A DNA stretch of 64,000 nucleotides from Psychrobacter proteolyticus. GTDB taxonomy: Bacteria > Pseudomonadota > Gammaproteobacteria > Pseudomonadales > Moraxellaceae. The notes under the pieces are model-generated. The model had not been told where the DNA came from and made no database searches. It was given only the letters and a program-made list of their open reading frames with translations. Within the stretch, counting starts at the first letter, position 1; each line of letters opens with the position of its first letter. The translations under genes were made by a program, and so were the position numbers. Shown here in pieces: positions 1 through 9,654 of this stretch. Location of the stretch: positions 496,001 to 560,000 of the forward strand of contig NZ_QLKS01000002.1 in assembly GCF_003350005.1 (NCBI RefSeq), read 5' to 3'.

Positions 1-318
1 GACTTCAATATGGTACTTAAAAAAATACAGTACTTAAAAAATAGTATCTAAAAGCGGATACGTAAAAATAATACCTAAAATTTGTGCTTAACGATGCATG
101 CTCACAATCATTCACCAAGCAGTGCTGTCAATATACAGCGACACAGTTTAACACAGTCCACAGTCGTCAAGCACGAGCTAGTGATAGCTACCGACCATTT
201 TTTACTGATTATTTGCCATCAGCTAAATGATTTTGGAGCGGCTCATGCTACTGGGCATAATCATTAGTAGTGGGGGCAGCTGCTAGACTTTTAAAGGGTC
301 AACATTTGAAATTAAACA
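1..318. other. intergenic stretch downstream of dnaG
   Basis: AT-rich sequence with degenerate short repeats of a TACTTAAAAAAATA type near the left edge. Possible reading frames here lack a ribosome binding site and resemble nothing I know. In E. coli rpoD follows dnaG, but no rpoD sequence is present in these 318 bases. I see no convincing gene or terminator. Confidence 0.5.
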
Positions 319-2502
319 TTAAGACTGCACAGTAACCATCTGTGCCGATTGTTCTGCCTGCTGTGCGCGTAGCCAATCATTCAATAACTGGGTTTGTTTG
401 CGGACAATCGCAAGCTTAATATGATCAGGGTTCTGTATCAGCTCTTGTATTTTTTTCTTCATGTTGCGCTCAAGCAGCTGACTGACTAGCTCTTCGATTA
501 GGCCATCAAGCCCCAAAATATTACGTGCGGTTAGCGCTTTATAGAAGCCGCCCCAATTACGGCTGAGCATATCTTGAGTCGCAGGTTTTACGTTTGATAA
601 AATAAAATGCGCCGCTGCATTGACGTCTTTTGGTAGGTAATTAAGACAGCGCTTAATAGTGCTTACGATGTCTAGCAGGGCAGCATCTTGCAAGTCTTCC
701 CACGCAAGAGGACGCAAGGTATCAGGTGATGCTTTTTGTTTGATATGGGCAGGTAGGTGTAAGCCATTAATCCCTGACTGTTGCCAAATCGACTCAATAG
801 GGTCGTCGATTAACGCGCGTGGCTGAAACAAAAAGCAAAGCTGCAATTGCTGACTGATGGTCATATCACCATCAAAGTCTAGCAGCGCATCTTTGGCCTC
901 GACATTCTGACTGCGTTTACCGCCAAGCTTTTGATAAACGTCATTGTTAAGCAAATAGCGAAAGCTACTGCCTTTGGGCAAGGCAGTCGTCAACGAGCGT
1001 ACTTGGGACATGAGCTTGGCCTTGCCTTCAGCCAGACTCATGTCATAACGCTCACTCAAATAGGCAAAAATATACTGTGATAGCGGCATGGCATTAGCAA
1101 TTTGCTCACGCATGGCATCGCTGCCCTGACTCTTAATAAAAGTATCAGGATCATGATTGTTAGGCAGGGTTAAAAACCGCAGTTCTTTGTCATCGGCCAG
1201 TACAGGCAGGGCAACTTCAAGTGTACGCCAAGCGGCTTTTTGTCCTGCGCTATCTCCATCAAAGCTCAAGGTAAGCGTTGGATTGAGTGTCAGTAGACGC
1301 GATATTTGGCTTTCATTAATCGCTGTGCCCATCGAGGCGATTGCGCCATAGATACCCGCTTGGTAAAGGGCGATCACATCCATATAGCCTTCGACCACCA
1401 GCCAGCTGTCTGCGCGCTGCTGACGTGACTCATAATAGCCGTATAGTACATGCTGCTTATGGAAGACAGGTGAGTCTGAGGAGTTGATATATTTAGGCTT
1501 TACTTCGTCATCGAGCGCTCGACCGCCAAAACCAATAGTACGGCCTTGGTTATCACGAATTGGGAAGATGACTCGGTCGCGCAATAGATCGTAGTCGCGG
1601 CCAGACTCTGACTGACGTACCAATCCTAAGGCTTTTAGACCCTCAATATCCTGCGGAAATTGATGCTCAAGATGCTGCCAACCAAATGGCGCATAGCCAA
1701 GACCAAAGGTCTCAAAGATGTCTTCGGTGATACCGCGTGATAAAAAGTAATGCTTGGCATGGGGATGCGTGGTCAGATTGTGCTGATAGAACTGCTGGAT
1801 TTGCTCTAGTAGCTCATATAGATTGCCATCTTTATCCTCGCTTTGCTCAATGCCATGAGCGTCCTGCATACCAGCGCCAGTATCCGTATCTGTCAACCAT
1901 GCTGGCGGATAGCCACTATCATCTGCATGGTTTGGTGAATACGGCTCTGAGGAATACGAGTCCATCGAATAGGACGCTGAATCATACGCCTCTAACGGCG
2001 GGAAATTCTCGTAGCCCTGATTGTCATCATAAATGGGCTGGTCGATGTAGTTTTGGTCGCTGTGGGCGACATTGTTTTGATGACTGTCTTTATTCGTACC
2101 GTCTTGACCTACTTTGCTATGTTCTACGGTTGGGCTAGGCACATTGTGCACAGGCGGCGGTGCAATAGGTTTGGGTGCGCGACGTTGATAACTAACGTTT
2201 TGCTGTTCTTCTTTGGGTACTTCGATGCCTGTTTGTTTTGATAGTTCATTGACCGCTTCAATGAATGTCAAATTCTCATAATCACGCAAAAAACTGATGG
2301 CATTGCCACCGACGCTACAGCCAAAGCAGTGATAGATGTTTTTTTGTGGATTGACATAAAAGGAAGGCGATTTTTCACCGTGAAAAGGGCAGCAGCCTTT
2401 ATATTCACTACCAGCGCGTTTAAGCGTGGTGTGTTTGCCAATGATGCTGATCAGGTCAGCTTGGCTATTTAGTTGTTCAAGAATATGGTTAGGAATGCTC
2501 AT
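319..2502 (-). CDS. dnaG: DNA primase DnaG with long acidic linker
   Basis: Synthesises RNA primers on single-stranded DNA at the replication fork and works with the DnaB helicase. The N-terminal CHC2 zinc finger has ligands C38, H41, C59 and C62. The central TOPRIM polymerase core carries EGYMDV and DGDSAGQKAA. The last ~150 residues match the position of the DnaB-binding domain. At 727 residues it is about 145 longer than E. coli DnaG (581). The excess lies at roughly residues 105-230, between zinc finger and core, in a segment rich in Asp, Ser, Tyr, Pro and Gln that is probably disordered. The start ATG at 2502 begins the usual MSIPNHILEQL-type N-terminus. A terminator at 2563-2594 separates it from bamD, so its promoter should lie at 2503-2562. 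Confidence 0.97.
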   Translation of the reverse strand: MSIPNHILEQLNSQADLISIIGKHTTLKRAGSEYKGCCPFHGEKSPSFYVNPQKNIYHCFGCSVGGNAISFLRDYENLTFIEAVNELSKQTGIEVPKEEQQNVSYQRRAPKPIAPPPVHNVPSPTVEHSKVGQDGTNKDSHQNNVAHSDQNYIDQPIYDDNQGYENFPPLEAYDSASYSMDSYSSEPYSPNHADDSGYPPAWLTDTDTGAGMQDAHGIEQSEDKDGNLYELLEQIQQFYQHNLTTHPHAKHYFLSRGITEDIFETFGLGYAPFGWQHLEHQFPQDIEGLKALGLVRQSESGRDYDLLRDRVIFPIRDNQGRTIGFGGRALDDEVKPKYINSSDSPVFHKQHVLYGYYESRQQRADSWLVVEGYMDVIALYQAGIYGAIASMGTAINESQISRLLTLNPTLTLSFDGDSAGQKAAWRTLEVALPVLADDKELRFLTLPNNHDPDTFIKSQGSDAMREQIANAMPLSQYIFAYLSERYDMSLAEGKAKLMSQVRSLTTALPKGSSFRYLLNNDVYQKLGGKRSQNVEAKDALLDFDGDMTISQQLQLCFLFQPRALIDDPIESIWQQSGINGLHLPAHIKQKASPDTLRPLAWEDLQDAALLDIVSTIKRCLNYLPKDVNAAAHFILSNVKPATQDMLSRNWGGFYKALTARNILGLDGLIEELVSQLLERNMKKKIQELIQNPDHIKLAIVRKQTQLLNDWLRAQQAEQSAQMVTVQS

Positions 2503-2562
2503 ACAAAAAACAGTTTACCATAGGTCGATTATGTTGGGGCAGAGGTAATAAGGTACTGCTAG

Positions 2563-2594
2563 AAAAATAAGGCCAACATAATGTTGACCTTATT
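2563..2594 (-). terminator. intrinsic terminator of bamD
   Basis: Arms 2566-2577 and 2583-2594 (AATAAGGCCAAC / GTTGACCTTATT) form a 12-bp stem with one wobble pair and a 5-nt loop. Read on the minus strand a T run follows. It lies just after the bamD stop and before dnaG. Confidence 0.75.
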
Positions 2595-2641
2595 ATCAAT
2601 GAATACAGACTGTGTTAGCTAGGCTAAAAGAATTCACGTAA

Positions 2642-3823
2642 TCAATTATTATCCATATCACTCACACTGTCGTCATTTAGCGTAGTGCGACGTGTTGGAT
2701 TGGTGTTTAGTGGATCGACGTTGGCTTCTCTTGCAGTTGAGCCAGTACTTGATTGACTGGTTACGCGCTCAGCTGACGCTTCAGGCAGACCTAAGCCCAC
2801 ACTAATACCATTACGTGCAGCAGCATTATTGGCGATTGGAGTATTAGCAGGCGTCGTATTTGTCCCTGCTAATCTCAACTGGGCCGCATTACGAATCATT
2901 TGTGTCTTGGTTGCGCCGTTATACTCACCAGATGCGACTGATTTGTCAGTCGTGTTCGAACGACCAAGCTTGCCAAAGGTGATCTTGTTGAGCCAAGTAC
3001 GGTCACGTTTGGTGCTTAATTTCACACTACCGTTGCTGGTTAGCATTTCTGGGTAGTTGATCTGCAACAGCGTTTTGTACTCATTGGCCAAATCGGTTAG
3101 ACCAAGTTTTTCATGGCTATAGGCTAGTACCGCAAGAGCATCTGGCGTTGACTCACTTAGCGGGTAGTACTGGAATACCCATTTGGCACGGTTAACCGCT
3201 GCTACATAAGCTTCACGCTCGATATACCAATTGGCCGCGCTCATTTCGCTCTCAGCAAACTGGTTATAGATGAACGTCATACGCTGAGCGGCATCTGGCG
3301 CATATGGGCTGTTTGGATATTTATTGATAAGCTCTTGGAAATTGGCAAAGGCAATACGCAAATAAGCGGTATCACGCTCAGCTTGGTTCAGTTTAAATAA
3401 CTTTAGGCTTTCAGATGAACCTTCCATATTGGCAACGCCGCGCACATAGTAGGCGTAGCTGACTTGGGGGTTAGACGGATACAGACGGATAAACTGCTCA
3501 GCACTTGCCGCCGCCATCTCATACTTATCGCCTTCGTATTGTGCATACATCATATCAAGCAAGGCTTGTTCAGCGTACTGTCCGGTTGGGTAGAATGTAC
3601 GCAGATTGGTCAGCTCTTCGATGCCTTGGATATAGTGACCTTTGTCAATCTGATTGACGGCCTCGTTATAATACCCTTGCTCTGATTTTTCAGCTGTTTC
3701 TACTGCCTCACCATCTTTGGCGCCAGTTAGATTTTTGAAAGTCTGGCAACCCACTAGATTGACGCTAAGCGCCAGTAGGGTTATTGAGGACAGTTTGATA
3801 AACGTATTGCCAACAGCTTGCAT
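2642..3823 (-). CDS. bamD: Outer-membrane assembly lipoprotein BamD
   Basis: Essential lipoprotein of the BAM complex that inserts beta-barrel proteins into the outer membrane. The start is placed at the ATG at 3823, because GGAG lies 7 nt upstream and a signal peptide follows directly, ending in a lipobox (LVGC, lipidated C26). An upstream in-frame start at 3868 would only add residues before the signal peptide. TPR-type helical repeats cover about residues 45-255, the size of E. coli BamD (245 aa). A further ~130 residues, rich in Thr, Asn, Ser and Arg and probably unstructured, extend the protein to 393. It is divergent from rluD, as in E. coli. The identification is secure; the role of the tail is unknown. 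Confidence 0.93.
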   Translation of the reverse strand: MQAVGNTFIKLSSITLLALSVNLVGCQTFKNLTGAKDGEAVETAEKSEQGYYNEAVNQIDKGHYIQGIEELTNLRTFYPTGQYAEQALLDMMYAQYEGDKYEMAAASAEQFIRLYPSNPQVSYAYYVRGVANMEGSSESLKLFKLNQAERDTAYLRIAFANFQELINKYPNSPYAPDAAQRMTFIYNQFAESEMSAANWYIEREAYVAAVNRAKWVFQYYPLSESTPDALAVLAYSHEKLGLTDLANEYKTLLQINYPEMLTSNGSVKLSTKRDRTWLNKITFGKLGRSNTTDKSVASGEYNGATKTQMIRNAAQLRLAGTNTTPANTPIANNAAARNGISVGLGLPEASAERVTSQSSTGSTAREANVDPLNTNPTRRTTLNDDSVSDMDNN

Positions 3824-4551
3824 ACTTCTTCTCCGACACAAGACGCATAATAGCAGCGGCGCTATCATGCTATATAAAAGGTTAGTGATAAAAAACGACG
3901 CTAAATAGTCAGCGATCCACCAGCAAAAATTTTTTATCGAATGCAGTTTTTGTTATGACGTATTGTACTGATAGATTGGATCCGATACATAGCGCTTGTA
4001 TAGTAAGTCAGTCATAGACCACATGCATTTAACTATAATCAAACGGTTTAAATGGCAAACACGGTCAACAAAACCCAATGCCATTTTCAAACTGTATCTA
4101 AGTACGGCATTCGCATACAGTGCCATAGCATACAGCAAAACATGGCTATACTTTATAGAATAACATTTGCTACGTCTATTTTTTCGCCATCTATATTGTA
4201 TAGGCAGTTTAACATGAGCGGCTGTCACGAGCGATATCGAATGTCGCTAGCATGAGTAAATATACAGTAAATTACAGCAATGTCATGTTCTAGAGAGTTA
4301 AGCGATGCATCTTACAGCCCAAAGATATGCTCAAAAATTAACAGATAGCATGCAGCTTCTATAGGGCTTATGCGTGCGACATGATACACTAGAGCGGTAT
4401 TGTCTTCGCTTTTTTGTACCTTGAAGGTTGTTATCTGCTGTTTATAGGCAAAAAACAATAATCAAAAAACGACAATTTTTTATACTGCTATTTATAATAC
4501 TATCTTCGAAGTCACCTCACAAAACACTGTTAGGGACTTTGCCACGTATCA
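3824..4551. other. bamD-rluD divergent intergenic region
   Basis: A 728-bp gap between two divergent genes, unusually long for this pair. Overlapping open frames at 3953-4255 on both strands lack ribosome binding sites and recognisable composition, so I treat them as chance. An imperfect GCATACAG repeat occurs near 4110-4137. A promoter candidate for rluD is listed separately. Confidence 0.5.
4469..4498 (+). promoter_or_regulatory. candidate sigma-70 promoter for rluD
   Basis: A perfect TATAAT at 4493-4498 is preceded, after 18 nt, by ACGACA at 4469-4474, which keeps the GACA half of the -35 consensus. It lies 54 nt before the proposed rluD start. Sequence match only. Confidence 0.4.
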
Positions 4552-5817
4552 ATGTATCAATCCGCTATGAATAATGATGCCATGACTACCAATTTATCAC
4601 CGAATCAATCGCTAGATACTGATTCATCAGCACAAGAGTCACCAATGCCAAATGATGTTTTGAACAATAATGAGCTACCTGATAATCAACCAATGATGAG
4701 TGAGCAAGTGCATGATGATGCGCTTGATAATGAAGAGTTGCTCATCGATGATGGTAATGATCTGAACGATAGCGACATTGATGATAATGATATTGATGAC
4801 AGCGACATGGACGGTGACGACGATGAAGCCCCAGTAGCGGGTCAAGCTGTACCAGTGATTGTAGATATGACGCATGTGGTCACAGAAGATCAAGCTGGTC
4901 TGCGTATTGACAAGGTCGCCTCACAAGCGTTTTCAGACTTTTCGCGTGTGCAACTCCAGAACTGGATTACTGACGGCAGTCTGCTCTATAACGGCAGTGT
5001 CCAAAAACCGAAAGTCCGTGTCAAAGCTGATGATGTATTGCATCTATCAACGACGTTGCAGCAGCATGGCGAAGACCAACCAGAAAACATAGATATCGAT
5101 GTTGTCTATGAAGATGATGACGTATTGGTAATCAACAAACATGTCGGTATGGTGGTTCATCCTGGCGCTGGTAATCAAAACGGCACTTTGGTCAATGCAT
5201 TGCTATATCATTATCCTCAGCAGCATCATTTACCGCGTGCAGGTCTTGTACACCGAATTGATAAAGACACCTCTGGGTTGCTATTGATTGGCAAAACCAA
5301 ACCTGCTCAGATGGCACTGATGGAACAGCTAAAAGACAAATCTGTTTATCGTCACTATAAGTGTGTCGTAGCAGGGGACCAAGCAAGCTTATCTCGTCAT
5401 CGTCGTATCGATGCACCGATTGGCCGACATCGCAACCAGCGTACTAAGATGACGGTGATGACTGCTGGTCGCGAAGCGGTAACGCATTTATTAAATGTCA
5501 CACCATTGAACGAAAACTACTGTCTGCTAGATGTTGGACTTGAGACTGGACGTACGCATCAAATTCGTGTGCATCTAAGTCACATTACTTATCCACTAGT
5601 CGGTGACCGTGTCTATGGTGGCCGTCGTCAGTTGCGCTCTGGATTAACAGAAGCTCAGCGCCAAGCTATTAATAACTTCCCACGCCAAGCATTGCATGCC
5701 TATACGTTAGGATTCGTGCATCCGACGACAGGTGAGGACATTGAAGTAACGACGCCACTACCTGAAGACATGCAAAAACTCATGGCAGTACTGAGCGACG
5801 GTTATTATGAAGAGTAA
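4552..5817 (+). CDS. rluD: 23S rRNA pseudouridine synthase RluD
   Basis: Isomerises uridines in helix 69 of 23S rRNA (positions 1911, 1915 and 1917 in E. coli). An S4 RNA-binding domain covers about residues 105-165. The RluA/RluD catalytic domain follows with HRIDKDTSG at 234-242, catalytic D237. The first ~100 residues are a strongly acidic Asp/Asn-rich extension absent from E. coli RluD (326 aa). The start is uncertain: ATG 4552 has AGGGA about 15 nt upstream, and in-frame ATGs occur at 4567 and 4582, all before the acidic tract. pgeF follows 40 nt downstream, as in E. coli, which suggests co-transcription. Confidence 0.95.
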   Translation: MYQSAMNNDAMTTNLSPNQSLDTDSSAQESPMPNDVLNNNELPDNQPMMSEQVHDDALDNEELLIDDGNDLNDSDIDDNDIDDSDMDGDDDEAPVAGQAVPVIVDMTHVVTEDQAGLRIDKVASQAFSDFSRVQLQNWITDGSLLYNGSVQKPKVRVKADDVLHLSTTLQQHGEDQPENIDIDVVYEDDDVLVINKHVGMVVHPGAGNQNGTLVNALLYHYPQQHHLPRAGLVHRIDKDTSGLLLIGKTKPAQMALMEQLKDKSVYRHYKCVVAGDQASLSRHRRIDAPIGRHRNQRTKMTVMTAGREAVTHLLNVTPLNENYCLLDVGLETGRTHQIRVHLSHITYPLVGDRVYGGRRQLRSGLTEAQRQAINNFPRQALHAYTLGFVHPTTGEDIEVTTPLPEDMQKLMAVLSDGYYEE

Positions 5818-5857
5818 ACGCTAACGTTTACTTGATAAGAGGTGAGAGCGAGCAGCC

Positions 5858-6736
5858 ATGACGAAGACGTTCCCGATGACAATGATTGCGCAAATTGATA
5901 ATGTGGCTGTTTTTCAGACGGCTGCTTTTGCATTTGATAATATTGATGACTCTGCTGCTAAAAACCAGCGTACAGGTTATGAAGGCCAGTCAAATTACGG
6001 CGATCTGAATCTAGGTCTGCATGTCAATGATAATGCACTGCAAGTATTAGATAACCGCATGAATCTATTGGCTGCTATCAATGAGCAGCTGATCGATAAG
6101 TCTGCACAGAACGAGCAGCATGCGGCTATTAATCGCTTACATTGGGTCAGTCAGGTTCATGGCAAACATATTCATGATGTCGATGCTACTACGTTGAATA
6201 TGGCGCCGATGTCTGCTGATGCGATGGTCAGTCAACAAAGTGGTCGCGGTCTGGCAATCATGACGGCGGACTGTGTGCCTATCGTGTTATATCACCCTAC
6301 CAGTGACAAAATCGCAGCGATTCATGCAGGCTGGCAAGGATTGGCCTGTGGTGTGATACAAGAGACTGTCAACCGCTTTACCGATTCAGGTTCTATACAA
6401 GCTTGGATAGGCGTTTGTATCAGTCAGGGAAACTATGAAGTAAATACAGACGTTCGCGATAAGCTATTGGCTGGGTGTATAGCCAATCAGACGTTGTCAA
6501 AGAAGCATATCGATGACTTTGTTTCGCTGTTTTCTATATCGTATTATGATGACAAAATAAAGTTGGATTTACCGAAGCTTGCTGCTATGCAGTTAGAAGC
6601 TGCTGGTGCTACGGTTGTGAATGACTTGCCTGTTGACTGTAGCTACGCAAATACTCACTATTACTCGTATCGCCGCCAGACTCATATGCAGCAACCTGCA
6701 ACGGGTCGGATGGCACTGGTCATCGTCCGTCGTTAG
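5858..6736 (+). CDS. pgeF: Purine nucleoside phosphorylase YfiH/PgeF (DUF152)
   Basis: Member of the YfiH/multicopper polyphenol oxidoreductase family. E. coli YfiH (PgeF) is known as a peptidoglycan-editing factor, and relatives cleave purine nucleosides. The zinc-site motifs of the family are visible: QVHG, TADCVP and AIHAGWQGL, giving the His, Cys, His set. The C-terminal YSYRR-type segment is also typical. At 292 residues it is somewhat longer than E. coli YfiH (243), mainly at the N-terminus. AAGAGGTGAG lies about 11 nt before the start. It sits behind rluD and ends 158 nt before a bidirectional terminator. Confidence 0.9.
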   Translation: MTKTFPMTMIAQIDNVAVFQTAAFAFDNIDDSAAKNQRTGYEGQSNYGDLNLGLHVNDNALQVLDNRMNLLAAINEQLIDKSAQNEQHAAINRLHWVSQVHGKHIHDVDATTLNMAPMSADAMVSQQSGRGLAIMTADCVPIVLYHPTSDKIAAIHAGWQGLACGVIQETVNRFTDSGSIQAWIGVCISQGNYEVNTDVRDKLLAGCIANQTLSKKHIDDFVSLFSISYYDDKIKLDLPKLAAMQLEAAGATVVNDLPVDCSYANTHYYSYRRQTHMQQPATGRMALVIVRR

Positions 6737-6894
6737 CAGCTTTATAGTCAGCGAACTACTAAACCGCTACGGTGTTACCCTTCCTAGATGTACTATATGT
6801 ACTATATGTACAATCTACGGTCGGCTGCCTTGTAGCTGTTTTAGATTTATTTGACTATATAATAATGGGTAGTGGAAACAAAATGGCAAACAAT

Positions 6895-6927
6895 AAAAAA
6901 ACAGCAGATTATTCTGCTGTTTTTTTA
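6895..6927. terminator. bidirectional terminator, pgeF / YeeE transporter
   Basis: Stem ACAGCAGA / TCTGCTGT with a TTAT loop, flanked by an A run on the left and a T run on the right. It lies between convergent genes and can serve both. Confidence 0.9.
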
Positions 6928-6946
6928 TTTAAGTGCTACATTTGTA

Positions 6947-8200
6947 TTAACAAACGGAGTCGCTAGATTTTGGTACTGATAAGCCAAATAGAGGACGTAA
7001 ATACAGTGCCAAGAACGTACCTGCCATTGCCAGTATGCCCCAGATATAACCATGTAGGCTAAAAGAAGCAATACCACCGAAGTAAGCGCCGATATTACAG
7101 CCAAATGCTAGACGGGCGCCATACCCCATCATCAGTCCACCGATAACCGATGCTGCAAAGTTACCTGCAGTAATCTTAGTAAACTTAAACAAACCACCTG
7201 CAGCAGAGGCGATAAACGCGCCAATGATAATGCCGATATTCAATACAGTGGTCGAATCTGCAAAGATAGAAGCTTCAAGAGCCGCTGCATTAGCCCCTTG
7301 CCAATAGCCCCAGCTAGCCACATCCATGCCAAAGCCGTTTGCAATTTTAGAGCCCCACAATGTGAATGCTGACGTAATACCCCACGGTTGACCACGTGTA
7401 AGCAATGTCAGACCGTTGAGTAAAGCTAAGACAATGGCGGCAGCAAATAGCGGCCAAGAACCACGAAAGATTCGTTTCCAACCAGACTCAGAAGGGACTG
7501 GCGCCATCTTAGGTGCGTTTCTCTTTTTTTCAATAACCAATGTCACCCATGCGATAATACCAAATATCGCAAGCGACAGTAGCCATGCACCTGTATAACC
7601 AAGACCTGTAGAGGTTGCCAAAGAGAAAGGCGCATAAGCAGGCATTTCTTCTGTCCAGAATGGTAAATGATAAGCCCCAATCGTGGCACCCACTATGAAG
7701 AAAATAAAGGTGATGAACATAACAGAGCGTCCACCGCCTACCGCATAGAGCGTACCAGAGGCGCAGCCACCGCCAAGTTGCATGCCGATACCAAATACAA
7801 ATGCGCCTACAACTAGACTGACCCCTAATGGCGCGACATAACCTGCGACAGGACCGCCAAATAGCGTCGTGCCATAAGCAAGGATTGGCGCAAATAGCGT
7901 AACAGCAACTGCCAACATTAGCATGTGTGAGCGCATCGCCTGACCGTTGCCCACTGCCATCATACGTCTAAAAGCAGAGGTAAAGCCAAAGCGGGCATGA
8001 AAAAGGGTATAGCCTAACAAAAGACCTATGCCAAGTAGCAATGATTGAGAGATATGTTGAGTGGCTAATAGATACGCAAGCACCATTAATCCTACGATGC
8101 CACCACCCATAATCAAGGGTTTTTGCGGTGCATTTAAGGCCAGATCATCTCTAATGATAGGATCTTTCGTATCGTTTACAGGTTGAACGAGAGTAGTCAA
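6947..8200 (-). CDS. YeeE/YedE-family sulfur (thiosulfate) transporter
   Basis: Polytopic inner-membrane protein of the YeeE/YedE (TsuA) family, which imports thiosulfate or related sulfur species. The hydrophobic segments fall in two halves, each with a GITSAF/GFTSAF-like motif, consistent with the family's internal duplication. Conserved thiol motifs are GGGCASGT (C146) and FGCNIG (C368), matching the cysteines that relay substrate in TsuA. At 417 residues it is longer than many single homologues, with a longer loop around residues 220-240. No TusA or rhodanese gene adjoins it, so the exact substrate is inferred from family only. It is divergent from the flavodoxin gene across a long AT-rich gap. 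Confidence 0.88.
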   Translation of the reverse strand: MTTLVQPVNDTKDPIIRDDLALNAPQKPLIMGGGIVGLMVLAYLLATQHISQSLLLGIGLLLGYTLFHARFGFTSAFRRMMAVGNGQAMRSHMLMLAVAVTLFAPILAYGTTLFGGPVAGYVAPLGVSLVVGAFVFGIGMQLGGGCASGTLYAVGGGRSVMFITFIFFIVGATIGAYHLPFWTEEMPAYAPFSLATSTGLGYTGAWLLSLAIFGIIAWVTLVIEKKRNAPKMAPVPSESGWKRIFRGSWPLFAAAIVLALLNGLTLLTRGQPWGITSAFTLWGSKIANGFGMDVASWGYWQGANAAALEASIFADSTTVLNIGIIIGAFIASAAGGLFKFTKITAGNFAASVIGGLMMGYGARLAFGCNIGAYFGGIASFSLHGYIWGILAMAGTFLALYLRPLFGLSVPKSSDSVC

Positions 8201-8926
8201 GGTAATAGCTTCCTTATCCGATGATGTTATCAGATATTATTTTTATAAGAATTTATATGAGTATAGTTACGCAGGTTTGCAGAATTGGAAACTGTATTTC
8301 TGTTAATTCGATTGATTTGGTTAAGCAGTAAGAAGCGGTACATCATAATCCTATTGTCATTAATGTAAATACGGAGAGATTAGAAGAAATAGAATTAGTA
8401 TATGATGATATGGAATAAATAAACCGTTGTGTATATGAGCTGATATTAATAGTTGTCTATAGTGCTGATAATTATAGGTTTATTAGGTATCGGGAAGTTG
8501 TTTGTGTCATATTATCAGTTAATGTGACTGACTTATTTATACAAAATATATTAAAAGTATATATGATCTGATTAGTCAGACTTTAATAAATAACTTAAAA
8601 ACAAAAATACGTCTGATACAATGGCCTTGAATTCAATGAAGTTCATCGCATATATACTGGTATGTATATGCTGCCGTATAGAGACTATGTAACTAAAGAC
8701 AGTGCAATTAAAGACTATGCGATTGCTCTACCATTATTGATATTTCTGCCAGTTAAATTGACTCAAAGAAGCGTTGCTTGATTCTATTGTATTGCCTGAT
8801 AGTTCGAAAGTTTGAGCTATCGATAAGTACTTATCAGTGACGATAAAGCCACTAGCTATCGACTGTGGCTAAATATCAATATTTTATAAGTTTATATTCA
8901 ACCAATTATTTATTATTAGAGTACGT
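8201..8926. other. AT-rich intergenic region
   Basis: A 726-bp gap between two divergent genes that must hold both promoters. No open frame longer than about 20 codons with a ribosome binding site stands out. An ATTAGTCAG half-site at 8571-8579 resembles one arm of the purine-regulon palindrome but lacks the other arm. Confidence 0.4.
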
Positions 8927-9544
8927 ATGAATACACCTGCTAAATCGTCTGACACCTCTACACCTACTGATAACGCGCCTAATGTCTCAATCGCTGTTAT
9001 CTTCCATAGTAATTATGGTCATACCAAGCGTGTCGCTGAGGCGATAGTACAAGGTGCGCATCAGCAATTGCCAGAAGCGCAAGCCAAGGCTGTCGATGTG
9101 TATGATGTTGATTGGGATTATTTAGATCAGGCAGATTTGCTGGTTTTCGGCAGTGCAGTGTATATGGGTAGCGTGACGGCGGAGTTTAAGACCTTTATGG
9201 ATGAGACATCCAAGCGTTGGTATCATCGTAAATGGGAAGGCAAGTGGGCAGCAGCGTTTGCCAATTCGGGCGGTCTGAGCGGTGATAAACTTGCTGTATT
9301 GCAGCAGATTTCTCTATATGCAATGCAACATGGTATGAATTGGATTGGTCTGCCATTGATGCCGACAGGTCATGAGGCTCATGACTTAAACCGTCTGTCT
9401 AGCTTCTTGGGTCTAATGACTCAATCGCTCGATGGGCCACCTGAAGAGACACCAGGTTCAGGGGATATTGATACTGCTATTTGGTTTGGAGATCATCTGG
9501 CCAAAACGATTATTAAGCATCAACCAGCTGATGCTAAGCTCTAG
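8927..9544 (+). CDS. Flavodoxin-fold NAD(P)H:quinone oxidoreductase-like protein
   Basis: WrbA/flavodoxin-like FMN protein, 205 residues. After a ~20-residue polar N-terminus comes the FMN phosphate loop (HSNYGHTKRVAEAI, about residues 28-41). Next is the VFGSAVYMGSVTAEFKTFMD segment typical of WrbA-type enzymes, and a third FMN-contact region around AFANSGG. It probably reduces quinones with NAD(P)H, but substrate and partner cannot be read from sequence. It is a single-gene unit closed by the terminator at 9575-9608. Confidence 0.85.
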   Translation: MNTPAKSSDTSTPTDNAPNVSIAVIFHSNYGHTKRVAEAIVQGAHQQLPEAQAKAVDVYDVDWDYLDQADLLVFGSAVYMGSVTAEFKTFMDETSKRWYHRKWEGKWAAAFANSGGLSGDKLAVLQQISLYAMQHGMNWIGLPLMPTGHEAHDLNRLSSFLGLMTQSLDGPPEETPGSGDIDTAIWFGDHLAKTIIKHQPADAKL

Positions 9545-9574
9545 AAAAAGCTAGAACCGACAGAGCAATCAAAT

Positions 9575-9608
9575 AAAAAAGCAGACATTATTGATGTCTG
9601 CTTTTTTT
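9575..9608. terminator. terminator after flavodoxin gene
   Basis: GCAGACAT / ATGTCTGC stem with a short loop, A run before and T run after. It can also stop transcription arriving from the convergent small lipoprotein gene. Confidence 0.9.
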
Positions 9609-9654
9609 GTGCCAATTTTTATCGAGCGATAAGTTCTATTAAGTGCTAGGCTTT

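Noticed and set aside
82..267. 61-codon plus-strand open frame at the left edge
   Set aside because: No ATG start at its head, no ribosome binding site, His/Ser-rich composition of chance type.
3953..4255. Overlapping open frames on both strands in the bamD-rluD gap
   Set aside because: Neither has a ribosome binding site or recognisable domain, and they overlap each other.
8571..8579. ATTAGTCAG resembling half of the RutR-type palindrome
   Set aside because: The matching left arm is missing and neighbouring genes are not purine related.
8638..8694. 18-codon frame starting MKFIAYILVCICC
   Set aside because: No ribosome binding site; too short to judge and probably chance.
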